Numbered from the stretch's first letter, positions 35,640-48,514 are shown. The stretch: DNA of 64,000 nt from Boswellia sacra (GCA_013180625.2 SNVD02004835.1:124001-188000), one strand, 5' to 3'. A program made the numbers and translations. The notes: a model not told the origin generated them from the letters alone.

Positions 35640-38600
35640 TTAAAATCTACAGCTAATGATTTTTTATATTTTGGCAGTGGATGCTAAAGACACATGATAG
35701 GAAACAAGAACTTCTTGCAAGACATCAGATCTTGTAAGGAAGGGATAGTCACCTGTGGTGATGGAGCTAAGAGCAAAGTGCTAGGTAAATGTACCTTATG
35801 TTTTGAAAGCTCGCTTAAGCTAAAAAATGATTTCTTTGTTGAAGGGCTAAAAGCTAATTTAATCAGCATAAGCCAAATTTGTGATGACCAATTTGAGCTA
35901 AATTTTACAAAAAGTAGATGCATGGTTTTAGACAAACATGAGAATTGCATTCTTAAAGGCATACAATCAAGTGACAATTACTATTTGTTAACAAACATTA
36001 ATGCATTTTGTGCCAAAAAATCATATTTAGAGTTATGGCACCAAAAGCTAGGACACAAACTATAGAGACTTAGTTAAGTCAACTAAGACTCATGGAGTTA
36101 AGGGTATTCCTACTCATGATGGCAAATCAAATGGTATTTATGGACCATGTTAGTTGGGCAAATAGATAAGAGGATCACATGGCTCTAGCACACACCTTAG
36201 CACTTCTAAAATTCTAGATTTGTTGCATACAGACCTTATGAGATCCATGCACATTGAGAGCATTGCAAGAAAGAGGTGTGTTTTTATCGTTTTTGATGAC
36301 TTTTCAAGGTCTACTTGGGTTGAATTCATTCATGAAAAATCTGACACATTTAAAGTTTTTAGGAACTTATGTATGAAAGTTGAGAATAAACAAATAAGGA
36401 ACAATGGTAGAATTTTAAAAATCCGAAGAGATCATGGGAAAGAATTTGAAAATGTTTTCTATGCAAATTTTTGTAAATTTCATGGTATATCTCATGAATT
36501 TTTAGCTCTAAAGACACCCGAATAGAATAGAGTAATAAAGTGAAAGAACAAGACTTTACTAGAGATGGCAAGAGTCATATTGAACAATAAGAGGTTAACA
36601 AAAAGGCTATGGGCAGAGATTACTAGCACAACGTGTTATATCTCCAATAGAGTGTTTTTAAGACTTGAAACAACACAAACCCCCCATGAAATTCTGGAAG
36701 AAAGGAAACCTAACCAATATTTTCATGTTTTTGGTTGTAGGTGCATTATCTTGAATGATACGGAGTAGTTGGGAAAGTTTGATGCCAAGAGCGATGAAGG
36801 AGTATTTGTTGGATACTTAACCAATAGCAAGGCATATCGTGTTTATAACTTGAGGACCAAAATCCTTATGGAATTAGCCAATGTGGTGTTTGATGATACT
36901 GATGACTTCTCCATTTATTCGCAAGAGAAAAAATTATTAGTTTGACAGAGAATGCAGAGGATACAAAAGATTCGAACTCAGCTGTTTTAGACTATAAAAC
37001 AAAATCAGTTACGACTATTACAACTGGTGTAGTTAACTCAGACAAAACTAAACCATGAGACAGCATTGATCTCGACAAAAATCAAATAAAAGAAGTTGGT
37101 GTTAGAAAAGAACCTCCTATGTGGATCCAAAGGGCACATCCTATAACTTCAATCATTAGAAGTCCAGAAAGCTTAATTTAAAATAAAAAGCAATGTGAGA
37201 AACATGGTAAGTCATACTGGTTATGTCTCTTTAATAGAAAAAAAAAAATTCAATAAAGCTTTAAAAGAAGATGTCTGGATAAATGCAATGCTAGAAGAAT
37301 TAAATCGGTTTGACAGAAATAAAGTATGAGTATTAGTTCTTAGACCAAAAGATGCAAATGTTATAAAAACTAAATGGATTTTGAAAAACAAAACTGATGA
37401 AAATGGGCAAGTCATTAGAAACAAAGCTAGATTAGTTATACAAGGTTATATTCAAATTGAAGGAATTGATTTTGAGGAAACTCTTGCATCTGTTGCTAGA
37501 CTTGAATATGTTAGGTTGCTAATTGCTATTGCATGCATGTTGGACTTTAAATTGTTTCAAATGGATGTCAAGAAAGCCTTCTGGAATGGCTATCTTAATG
37601 AAAAGGCTTATATTAAACCGCCCAAGGGATTTATTGATCTTACACATCCTGACTTTTTGTATAAGCTTCATGAAAGATTGTATGGTTTGAAACAAGCTCC
37701 TAGAGCTTGGTATGAGAGATTGACTAGGTTCTTGATTCAAGGAGGATACATTAGAGGAAGCAATGATAAAACTTCATTCATTAAACGTGCTTGAAGTTAT
37801 TTCATTATTGCTCAAGTGTATGTTGATGATATTGTTTTCAATTCCGCAAATAAAATTAAAGCTAATGAATTTGTTGAGCTAATGCAAAGTAAATTCGAGA
37901 TGAGTATGGTAGATGAGTTGAATTTCTTTCTTGGTTTACAAGTGTAGCAACTTTTAAAGTGAAATTTTTGCTTCACAATCAAAATATGCTAAAAACTTGG
38001 TAAAGAAATTTGAACTAGACAAGGCTAAGGCAATTAGGAGTCCCTTGAGTACCAACATCAAAGTAACAAAAGAGAATGTAGGTAATGATGTTGATTCAAG
38101 CCTTTATAGGACTATGATTAGAAGTCTTCTATATTTGACTACAAACAGACTAGATATCAGTTTCAGTGTTGGAATATGTGCTCATTTTTAGTCATGTCTA
38201 AAAGAACTCTATTTATCAACAGTAAAGAGAATTATCGGGTATGTTCATGGGACATATGAATTTGGAATAGGGTTCACTAAAGGCACAAATACATGTCAAG
38301 CAAGTTATAGTGATGCAGATTGGGCCGGAAACATTGATGATAGGAAAAGCACTTTAGGTGGTTGTTTTTACCTAGGTAATAACCTAGTCTCATGGCACAG
38401 CCAGAATTAGAACAACATTTCATTATTTACATCAAAAGCTGAATACATAGTTGTTGCACTCAGTTACTTTGAATGAATTAAATGATAAGCGAATATGGTA
38501 TTAATACAAATTCTATAACTTTGTTTTGTGATAACACTAGCTCAATTAATATCTCAAAAAATCTAGTCTAACATTATAGAACTAAGCACATTGAAATAAG

Positions 38601-38790
38601 GCATCATTTTATTAGAGAGCTTATTGAAACCAAAACAATCCACATTGAACATATCTCTACCAAGAATCAACTAGCTGACTTGTTTACTAAAGCACTTGAT
38701 GCATTGAGATTTGAAAAACTGAGAAAAGCCATAGACATTTATCAGTTATCTGCACAAAAACTGTGTTTACTTATGTTATTTATATTCTGC
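35640..38790 (+). pseudogene. Sirevirus pol remnant (protease, integrase, RT, RNase H)
   Basis: The protease motif near 35670 reads FGSGC where a D-S-G is expected, then a stop, so the catalytic Asp is lost. GAG-pre-integrase (ELWHQKLGH) ends at 36060. Integrase pieces at 36220-36525 and 36565-36768 keep FDDFSRSTW, but the second Asp motif reads RRDHGKEF. RT occupies 37381-37960 with ARLVIQGY, FQMDVKKAFWNG and YVDDIV near 37821. RNase H runs from about 38220 to 38720 with YSDADWAGN near 38308 and a final DLFTKALD. Stops are numerous. Confidence 0.88.
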
Positions 38791-39642
38791 AGCATCATTA
38801 GTCAATTTTCTAATTTAAGCAAGGTTAAGCTATTTTGATTATTTGAATTTGTTGGTAGTTTAATGACAAAAACCACAGAGGGCTACCAATTATGATATGT
38901 GAAAGCTATCATTAGAGAGTAGTTTCAATGTATCTAAGAAATATGTTAAGGCAACTCACTCTAATGGAAGAGGGTACCTCATTTCATATGTGAAAACTAA
39001 TCATTTTATAGCAATGATTATTGATAAGATTAATGTTTGTGTGTGTAAGAAGCATACTCATATTAACTACTCAACAAAATTGAATGTTAAGATAATGATA
39101 ATTGATTATGATATGTGTATAATCAGTTATGTTACATGCTTGGTTTTAAAATGATTTTACGAAGCTAAGATATTTTAGTTATGTAAAGTTTAATTGTTTT
39201 TAGATTTGTGCAGCATAACTTTCGACCGATGCTTCATGTCTGACTTTGTTTGATTTTCTTATGTGTCGATGTGTCAAGAAGTGACCCATGTCAGCAAGGT
39301 CGTTTTGAGGGGGAGGTTGTTCAGTGGCGAGAAGAATTTGGTGATTTAAAAGCTTATGGATTTATAAGATTGCCTTGTTTAATGAAGATTTTCAAAAATA
39401 TTTTTGGAAATTATCATAATGAATGTGATAAAAATCTATGCAAATATATATTTTATCTTTCATCAATTTTGGAAAATCAATTTTATTCAAATTTGAACTC
39501 TTAGAATTTGGATTGGATTGGGAATTTGTGCTGGTTATATCACACTTAGTTATTAACTCTTGATTATATAAATTCCATATTTGTTTTTATCCCTTTATTA
39601 ACCCTATAATCGCTGCAAAACTTCTTCTTCTCTTCAACCACT

Positions 39643-41330
39643 ATGGCCAAACTTAAAGCTGTTACTCAATCTTCCTCAACTGAGTTTGAAACTACTAGTT
39701 CTTCATCATTCTCTGACTCTTCGAATGAAGAGGAATCTAGCCAAAATGAATAGCAGGAACAATGAGAACAACAAACAAACCTAGAAGTCGAGCAAGAACA
39801 GTCGTCTCTAATAGAACTAGAACAATCATCCATAAGAGAACTAGATTCACCTTCAACTACACCAGTTATGGTTGATCTTGCTATGAGTGAGGACGACGAT
39901 GTCGTGCTTGATAAGGTTCAGGATCGTGTTAATCCTCACAATCATGAGTTCTTAAAAAAAGAGAATAAAACATGATTTAGAATATATATATCAAAGAGAG
40001 AGATTCGTGTGGAGAGGCCTTTCAAAGTCAATGACTTTGATGATTATCAGCTCAGAGAGATGCTTGAATCCAGACATTAGATGAAGACAGTAACCAATCT
40101 GACTACTCCTATTAAATCTCTTGTTCAAGAATGTTATGCCAATATTTTGCCTTGCATTGATGATCCTAGGAGTTTTTATTATCATAAGGTTTATTGCGAG
40201 GAGAATTGATTAGATTTTCTCCTAATATCATAAACCAAGTTTATGAAATTCCCATTGGCATTCAACATACTACTGGTAATGATTTGAACACGAATGAGGT
40301 TACATATGAGCTAATTAGGAGTACTAATGTTCATTGGGATCCACGTGATTGTATTAATAAAAAACATTTGAGTTTGAAATATCATGTGTTGCATAAGATC
40401 ACATAATATAATTGGTTCCCATCCACACACCAGACTAAAGTTAGAAAGGTTAGAGCCACGTTTCTTTACTGTGTTCGCACCAATCAACCAATTAATATTG
40501 GATTGTGGATGTACAATTACGTTATTTAGATTGTAACATACCAATCTCATAAAAAACTATTAGTTTTGCCCTGTTTGATTCATGCTTTTTTGATGCAAAA
40601 TGAGATTGAGTAGGAAGATAATGAGCTTAACTTAACAGATTCTGGCAGCAAGAAAGGTTTCATGACAAGGATTAGGCATGCTCCTAAGGAAGAGAAAATA
40701 CCTCAAGATAGCCTAAACAGAAGAGACTCTTTAAGCCAGACCAGATGGCTTCTATTAATGAGCAGCTTGCTTATATCACTTATTCTTTAGCTAACCTTTT
40801 GCAGGAAAATCAAGCAAAGAAAAGCTTGAGAGCAAATCTAGTGTTGAGAAATAAATGGAGAAAAGAAAGAAGACAAACGAAAAGAAGATTAAAAACAAAG
40901 TGAAAACTGTTGGTGAAGAGTCTTCTTTAAAGACTGTAGATGGTACTCTAAAACCACCAGAACCTATATCAGTTCCTATTATATCTCCACCCCATGTCAC
41001 ACAACAAGCGGCTGAAACTTTGGTGGACATTTCTTAAAATACATAAACCACAGTAGAGAGACAAGCAAGAGAGATTCATGAGACAATTGCTACTATTATT
41101 ATCTCTATTGAAACCAATGCTCAGCCAACTACCACATCAACTCTTGTTGATACTTCTCAAAAGCCAACATTTACCTGATTCAAGACTACTACTAGGAGAT
41201 CCAAACTCTCAAAGCTACCTATACGCAAGTCTGTCAGACTTAAATGAACTAGACTTAACTGAATGTTTCCTTTATTTTGTTTATTTTGGAACTTTGTCTT
41301 TGGCACTTGTAATGAAACCAAATTAAGGGG
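39643..41330 (+). pseudogene. Extra reading region downstream of pol (putative plant transposon protein domain)
   Basis: A broken reading region starts at ATG 39643, rich in Ser and Glu at its beginning. Open pieces at 40194-40406 and 40855-41037 are separated by several stops. The 40100-40650 part (segments such as YANILPCIDDPRSF, INQVYEIPIG, WDPRDCIN and LKYHVLHKI) resembles the plant family annotated as 'putative plant transposon protein' (I believe Pfam Transposase_32, PF20167). The 40700-41030 part looks Lys-rich and coiled. Some Sireviruses carry an env-like gene at this place; this may be a counterpart or an acquired module. Function unknown. Confidence 0.55.
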
Positions 41331-41789
41331 AGTAGTACTTAAGTTTTTTTATATTTCTTTGCTTAGCATTTTGGTTGACATTTAAACTTGCAGGAAATGG
41401 TATGTGGTTGAACTACTATGCTATGCAGTTTATCTTGTGATATTTGTAGTATTAAATTGTGATGTTTTGCAGGCTTAATGTTAGATTAAGGGAGAGTGAT
41501 TGATTCAATGTTGCTTTTACATTTTGATTTGAGTTTGTTGCAATTTAGTTTGCAAATTGCAAGCTATTGATGTTTTGTATCTAATAATTAATTATGTGCA
41601 GATACTGGACAATTCGATTATGTTATTTCAGTTATGCTAGTGTCAATTGAAAGTTGGGTATTCTTGTTTTTGTGAATTTTTTACTATGTGTTTGCGTTCT
41701 GTTTTTAAGTTATATTGCACTTAACCATGCAGGACTTTGTTCACAAAAATATAAGGATGTTTTCATCACAAGTTCTCCAAGGAGGAGAT

Positions 41790-42690
41790 TGTTAGCGTCA
41801 ATATGACACATGACAACTTTCATGCATGTGAATAAAATTTATTTTTGTCAACTTGTAATAAAACATGTGTGATATTCCTTTCCCTATTACATTATGAGAT
41901 ATTTATTTTAAGAAAATATTTGATTCAATGATTATTGGAAAGCTTTTTGAATTAGGAAAACTTTTGATACTTATCTTAATTGGTTTAGTATTTTAGTTGA
42001 TTACAATTTCCCATATGGATTAGGATATTGTGATATGTTTTCCTACATTTTATTTGATCATCCTATTTCAGTTTTGCAGGGATTTGATAATAATTAGAAT
42101 TATTGATTACATAAATTATATCGCTATTCACGTAGGCTATATAAAGTGAAGCACTCAAGGCTTAACAGTAGAGCAAGAGAAGTGGTGTATGTGCAGAAAC
42201 GTGAAGTGCACTTGACTGTCTATGTTTTTCATGATCTTCATTGTAAAATCTTTATGATTGAGTGAGTTTAGACTGTGCATGAGTGATGTGCATTGAATAT
42301 GTGTATAGATTTGATTGTTGAGAGTTGTTGAGTTATGTCAGCTTAAAAGAGTTGAGTAATTACATGATTCTATAACAGTTCTATTGGTTATGGCTGACTA
42401 ACCCGTTGTAATTAAGTCCGACGTGTCTATGAACTGCAACATCATAAGAGTGTGTGAAGGATGTTGTGATCGAGGATGATCAAGTTTACATAGACTAGGT
42501 TAGTAAGGGTGGCTATTACTATAAGAGTACTAAATCAAGTGTAAACACATACAGCATAGTGGATTGCAACTCTTGTTGCCCATGGATATAGACTGATTGA
42601 TAGCCGAACCACGTAAAATTTTTTTATTTTTTATTCTTAACTATTTCAATTATGTCTGTGATAAACATCCACACATTGTGGAGACTAACA
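41790..42690 (+). repeat. 3' LTR of the Sirevirus-like element
   Basis: A 901-bp LTR that starts TGTTAGCGTCAATATGACAC and ends GAGACTAACA. It has many mismatches and small indels against the 5' LTR; for example, it lacks the (AT)n run. Confidence 0.92.
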
Positions 42691-42695
42691 CATAT

Positions 42696-43345
42696 GATAT
42701 ATAGAGCGTGAATTTGTCATATATACACTTTTTTATAACATTTTTTTTAAGAAAAGCAATAAAAATGATAACCTGAGCTCACCTACAATTCTTCTTCGTC
42801 ATAAGTGGAACATTGTTTTCTTGTCAATTGAATTAAGTTGTAAAGTATTAATTACCATGGGACTAATAATTTGCCTATGGCATACCTTAATATCATTAAT
42901 TTATTCTTTCTTATGTTTTTATAAGCAATGATTTTAGACTTCAACTCTGTACAAAACTCTTAATTATAACTTTAAGAATAATATTAGTCTTAACAACTTT
43001 ACATACAAACTCTTATATACAAATTAATTTGTCATAAAATGATTGAAGTAATGAATATACAGAATCAACTTATTTAATAAAAAGTTATGATATGTAATAA
43101 TTTAGTGATGTTGATGTAGACAAATCGCACCAACGACAAGGGAACACATATTTGTCTTTCAATGGATGGGTCACCCTGGATGGAATCTATGCCTTCTTTT
43201 TCATCATTCGATCTTTAGGAGGGATGTTGTTGTCTAACCACGGTGCAAGCCTTCTCTTAGATAAGTTAATAACGAATGAAAAGTTGGGAAATAAAGAAGA
43301 ATGTCAACACATTGGAGCTCCTTGGCATGTGCCCTTTGAGGCTCA
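42696..43345. other. Spacer continuing the duplicated UGT flank
   Basis: 42770-42840 (ATTCTTCTTCGTCATAAG and TTTCTTGTCAATT) aligns with 61095-61145 downstream of UGT copy 3. The Sirevirus therefore interrupted a sequence that exists in paralogous form there. No gene is seen in the rest. Confidence 0.5.
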
Positions 43346-43353
43346 AGTTAGCC

Positions 43354-44493
43354 AGGGGTGTTCACGGGTTAGATTAGGTTAGGTTTCACAAAACTTGACT
43401 CAATCCAATGACTCATTGGGTTATAAAAAATGGACCCATAGTTCGGTTTTCGAAAGTCTAAACCCGATATGCAATCTCTTACATCTGCTCAAGTCGGGTT
43501 GGTCGGGCTATACGTGTAGGGCTAAGCCTAATTTCACAATTTTATTAAATCATTTATCAACATTTCTATTAGGCCCATATATGGTTTAAAGTCTATATTA
43601 CATATAAAATAAGGCCCATTGACATTAATTATGCTATATTATATACAAAATAAGGCCACCTTGAAAGCCTTTAATGTGTTTTAGCCCGAAGATCTAGTTG
43701 ACCATTTCTTAAAGCTTCAAATGCTACCATATTACATATATCTTGGGTGTCCTTGCTAGGAGTAGGAGTGCAGTAAACTCAAAAGTCATAATATCTGAGA
43801 AAAATAATAACCCAAACCATATCTATTAGTGTATTAATTTCAAAACTCATATCCACAATGAGTACTATATAAAAATATAATAAAAGAAATAAAAAAATCC
43901 ATAATTTGTCCCAATTATTAGTCTTTTTCATCAAATGAGGAAAGATGTTGTCCAACCACTGTGCAAGCCTTCCCTTAGAAGAGATTGAAGGTAGTGACAA
44001 TCGTGATAGAGTGATAGAGATTGAATGTTGTAGTGTACGGAGAACCACAAGCTTAGAGTTTGAATTTGATTTAGGAAACATAGAGATGAGACACGATGGA
44101 ATAGAGTTGACTAGCAACAATGGAGGGGAGTTGTGGCGCTACACAGTAAAGATGGAGAGAAGATGCAAGCTTTGAGACTTTGAGTTTGATTTACAAATTT
44201 TGGAATTCGGGTTATGATAGTTTGTTTTCAATTTATATAAGTAATATGGTGTTGCAATGTCCATTGTAACCTTAATATCTCAACTAATTTTATAACGACA
44301 AATGGCAAAATGGAATTTTTTTGAAAGTATTATTTTTTTCAAGTTAGATGTAAGGACTCGATCACGAACCAACATCATAAAAGCCCGATTAGAACAACCC
44401 AATTTTGGGTTTTTTTTTTAGTACTACCCGATTAAAATTTGACCAACTCAATGAAAATCGATCGAGTCGAGTTGGATTATTTTGAACACCTAA
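43354..44493. mobile_element. Candidate non-autonomous hAT element, 1.1 kb
   Basis: It starts AGGGGTGTTCA and its inverted end reads TTAGGTGTTCA. It is flanked by AGTTAGCC (43346-43353) and AGTCAGCC (44494-44501), an 8-bp duplication with one mismatch. Subterminal GGGTTAGATTAGG-like and GAGTCGAGTTGG-like motifs are of the sort seen in plant hAT MITEs. There is no transposase. Confidence 0.55.
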
Positions 44494-44501
44494 AGTCAGC
44501 C

Positions 44502-45430
44502 ATGTTAATGTAAGGGAAAGTGCTTAAAATTTATGAAGGAGAGTGTATATGCCTAAGAATGTAAAAGAAATGTTGATATAATGATCGTTGTAACAGCATC
44601 ACAATTGCTGAGGATAGCAAAACAGTGAAGGAAGTAGTGTTTTCCTCCTAAAGAAGACCCAAAACTCAAGAGAGATTCCTTGGACAATACAAATGACAAC
44701 TACCTAGGGTTTTTTACCCAAATTATAGTTTCCTTTCACTTAACCCTAATTATGATTTTTTAGTATTGCTAGACTTATAACCTCTATATAACCCAAACTT
44801 CACAACCTGATATGGCAATGTACAAGACAAAATTTGCTAGAGGAGATAAAACAAAAAAAAAAAAGAATGAAGAAAGTTACATTTACAATAAAATTTTGCC
44901 ATATAGACTACCATATGAGGTTGTACAGTTCTGATTATATAAAGGTTATAAGTCTAGCATTACTAATTCTTTTTATACTGCCTCTTGGCACATGTGAAAA
45001 ATTTGGGCCACTTATCTTATCCCTGATGAGCGGTTTGATACAATTTCTTAGCCAACAAGTTGAGCCTTACAATCACTGTCAATGTGTTCTTTCTCTTTCA
45101 AGCAACCACATGGATGTGATCAATTTTTTGTTTTTGTTTCTTTGTCGATCAACATATACATTACTATACTCTTTCTTCTGGCCAGGACAAAACTCCTCTA
45201 TAGTGGTTAATTAGATAAACTTGATTTTCACTAGTTTATGGCACATTTATTAAATTTCTTGATGTACAAAAGATAATTTAATAAGGAGTGATGCTATTTA
45301 TCCCCCATTATTGAGTTAAAGAACCTGACTTTTAATAATTTTTTTATTTGCATAATTATAATCATCCTTTATTAAAATGAGTTAAAAACCAAATCTAATA
45401 AAAGTAAGTTTGCATACAATTCTTCGTTAT
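44502..45430. other. Intergenic spacer
   Basis: No recognised gene. An unconserved 126-codon open stretch at 44834-45214 shows no domain I can name. Confidence 0.5.
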
Positions 45431-45439
45431 TAGTTAAAT

Positions 45440-47064
45440 AATAACCCTGAGGTTTGACTTAATATCACAAATAACCTCATCTTTTTCAAAATAAGCATAA
45501 ATGAACCTCATGTTTGGCCTAAAATCACAAATAACCCTAATGTTATCTTAACGCTATTAACTTGGATTGTTAATATATGAAAGTATGATAATACCTTTGT
45601 CATTGTCATGAAACTACATTAATATCGTTTGTCATTCAAAATTTTAAATTTTGGAAATTTCACACTAGTGTGATTCAAACTCTTTCACTTGAAGAAAAAA
45701 GCTTCCAGTCTTATCATCATGTCAACCAATCAGTTGACTATAGTATGCATAAAGTTTTATTTATTTATAATATTAAATTTAAGAAATTAAAAAAAATTAT
45801 CAAACCTATTACAACATCCCTAAATTGTAATATAGGGACCAACAACTATATTAAACACCAAAAATTCTCTATGAACACAAAAAAAAAAATAATAATAACT
45901 AACTAAATCAAACCTAGAAACAAAGCCTTTTCATCTCTCTTCTCAAACACCTATAAACTCATCTTTCTCTCTTCTTTGCATTCAAGAATCAAGACCCAGA
46001 AAACCAAAAAAGTTGGAGAGATTTACTTTGCATTCATCCATACATTCAAGAATCAAACCTAGAAAGTCGGGGTAACAAAAGGAAACTAGCAACACAAAAT
46101 TACAAATAAATAAAGAAAGAAAGAAAAACATAAAATAAACCAAATCCAAAACACCAGAAATTCACTAAAAAATAGAAAAAAAAGTACAAAAACAAAAACA
46201 TGTTTAACTCTCCTCTCTTATTCCTCTGCACAACCATGGTCACAGCCACACGTAACTACAACCAAATCGATGCATATCACCACCTAAAATTGAAGGAAGA
46301 GGAGTAATGGCTTGTGATGCAATAGCTTGCAATGATTATTTTGCAGCAATAAAAGACGGGATGAGGAGGAGGGAGGCAAGGAGAGAAAGAGACATCCCTT
46401 GGCTTGCAATGTAGGTCTACATTCATCCCTACATTCAAGAATCAAACCCAGAAAGTCAAGGTAACAAAAGGAAACCAGCAACACAAAATTACAAATAAAT
46501 AAAGATAAACATAAAATAAACCAAATCCAAAACACTAGAAATTCACTAAAAAATAGAACAAAAAAGAACAAAAACAAAAACATGAACTCTCCTCTCTTAT
46601 TCCTCTGCACAACCATGGTCACAGCCACACGTAACTACAACCAAATCGATTCATATCACCACCTAAAATTGAAGGAGGAGGAGTAATGGCTTGTCATGCA
46701 ATGGCTTGCAATGATTATTTTGTAGCAATGAGAGAGGGGATGAGGAGGAGGGAGCAAGGAGCTAGAAAGAGACATCCCTTAGGGAAGAAAAGGTCTGCAA
46801 GAAGAAGATGATGAGGAGAGAGAAGAAAAAAGTTTTCATTTTTTTTGTTCCAAAATTTTATATTTTAGGGTTTGGATGATTTACAAGTTTGGATATAATG
46901 ATTTTTTTATAAAGATTATTAAATGATTTTATTTTTTGGGTTAGATTTATCATTTTACCCTTTCTATTATTATCATAAGATAGAAATTTAACAGTAGGGT
47001 CATTTCTGCTTATTTTGAAAAAAGATCATATCATTTGTGATATTAAGCCAAGCCTCAAGGTTAT
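45440..47064. mobile_element. Candidate Mutator-like element with long terminal inverted repeats
   Basis: The first 80 or so bases from 45440 (AATAACCCTGAGGTTTGACT...) match, inverted, the last 80 before 47064 (ATAACCTTGAGGCTTGGCTT...). The shared stretches include TTAATATCACAAAT and TCAAAATAAGCA. Flanking 9-mers TAGTTAAAT and TAGTGAAAA agree at 7 of 9 positions. No transposase is seen. The interior carries a tandem duplication (46030-46780). Confidence 0.6.
46030..46785. repeat. Tandem duplication, two units of about 385 bp
   Basis: Unit 1 (about 46030-46405) and unit 2 (about 46419-46785) share long identical text, such as ACATTCAAGAATCAAACC, CATGGTCACAGCCACACG and CACCTAAAATTGAAGGA, with few mismatches. 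Offset between matching points is 389 bp. Confidence 0.85.
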
Positions 47065-47238
47065 TAGTGAAAATTTTCCTCTTCATTATTATTTAGATTT
47101 TCTATGCCCATACAAATCTCAATGTTGAACCTAATCTTGAAAAATTAAAATTTCAAAGAAAATTTATTTTGGTTTCTGAGCTTTCTTTGTCTCCATGGTC
47201 TGGAGAGAATCACAATAAGATGTTTATTAAAAAAAAAA

Positions 47239-48514
47239 AAGATAATATCACATACTACACTTAAGGTTTGATGAAATATCAATTGAAAATGTACTTTTGT
47301 ATTCATATCACTATTGTCCTTAACCTTCTAGTATTTTTATCATTTAGCCCCAAGTGACGCTCAAATTTGATAAAGTTAATCCAACTCAATAATGAAAAAT
47401 ACTAAAAAGACAAATTTATCCTTATCCTTTTATCTTTTAACAACTATGCATAACCCTAGACATTTAAACTAAACAAAGTTGCATAACCAAGCCACTGATT
47501 TGAATTACACAACCCAGTCGCCATTTGAATCACGTAACAGAAGAAATTATTGAATCGACTTGCACAACCTGAACCACTAATTTGAATCACATAACTTAAC
47601 CGTGTGTAAGGCTATATTTTTCTTATAAACGTTTGATATTTTTACTTAATTTGCGAAGTAATTTTGCAGCCTTAATGCAAAGCTTATTCATTATATTCTA
47701 CCAGACAATGCCTCCATGGCCAAACCTTGACATGAAAAATATTCAAAAGCAAAAAGCAAAGGTAAAGCAAGAATAGTTAGGGCCTTTTCCTATTAAGTTT
47801 GCCACTTCACCTACTTCACCTAAAATGCTAAACTAGTAGGTGTCGATCAACGTTAGTTTTATCCCTTCGATATACCCCATCACATGCAAGAAAAATTAAA
47901 TTTATCTTTGATATAGCCTTTCATATGTAAGGGGTCTCATGTTTTCTTTCACATGGACCAAACCTCACAAGCCTCTTTTAGGTCTTACATGCGGGCCTAC
48001 ATATTTTCTTTTTAATTTATAGTGGATGGATTCAAACCTTAGACTATTGGGTCAAAAGACTTTGATAACATGTTAATTAATTTTCCTACTTTACCTAAAA
48101 ACTTAAGCTAGTAGGTGTGAGCTCAACATTAAGTTTATCATTCAATACTTCAAGTGATGTTGTCTTTGTCTTTATTGTTTTTTTTAGCTTTCAATCTATG
48201 GATGAGATCGAACAATTTCTCTTCTGCATATGACTATGTTCTACTTTCGCCTACTGCTGAAAAAAAAAAAAAGACTAATAGAAATGGAACTTCCTGTGTG
48301 CTTGATATATTTACCTTCAACATTAAACAACGAATAGAGAGAGATGATTGCTTTCAACTATTGACAGATTTCGTTGGAGATTTTTTCCTTTCAATTTTAT
48401 GGATGAAAATTGATGGATAATAGTTGTTATTTTTTATGAATTTTTCTTTTGGCCCCTACATTTCTTAGTGACGTTACGCCAAAACTTTAGGGTAGTTTGT
48501 GATATCATCCCAAA
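47239..48514. mobile_element. Possible second Mutator-like element
   Basis: 47239 starts GATAATATCACATACTAC; the inverted end near 48514 reads GGGATGATATCACAAACTAC. Similarity fades within about 60 bases. Both ends abut poly-A runs, so a 9-bp duplication cannot be judged. The interior includes dispersed-repeat text (CTAGTAGGTGT near 47834 and 48112). Confidence 0.35.

Larger units (their letters stand above)
32903..42690 (+). mobile_element. Sirevirus-like Ty1/copia retrotransposon, 9.8 kb, degenerate
   Basis: Two LTRs (32903-33825 and 41790-42690) are flanked by a perfect CATAT duplication (32898-32902, 42691-42695). A primer site resembling initiator-Met tRNA complement (TTGATATCAGAGTA, 33827) follows the 5' LTR and a GGAGGAGA purine tract precedes the 3' LTR. 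The domain order is copia, and the gag type (YWNVKMKIFLKSLDD) fits Sireviruses. About 3 kb of extra sequence between pol and the 3' LTR contains another broken reading region, and several G-rich purine tracts lie downstream of pol, both known Sirevirus traits. Many stops and diverged LTRs show an old insertion. Confidence 0.92.

Noticed and set aside
44834..45214. 126-codon open frame
   Set aside because: Hydrophobic stretch by chance in AT-rich DNA; no conserved start, domain or paralogue in the window.
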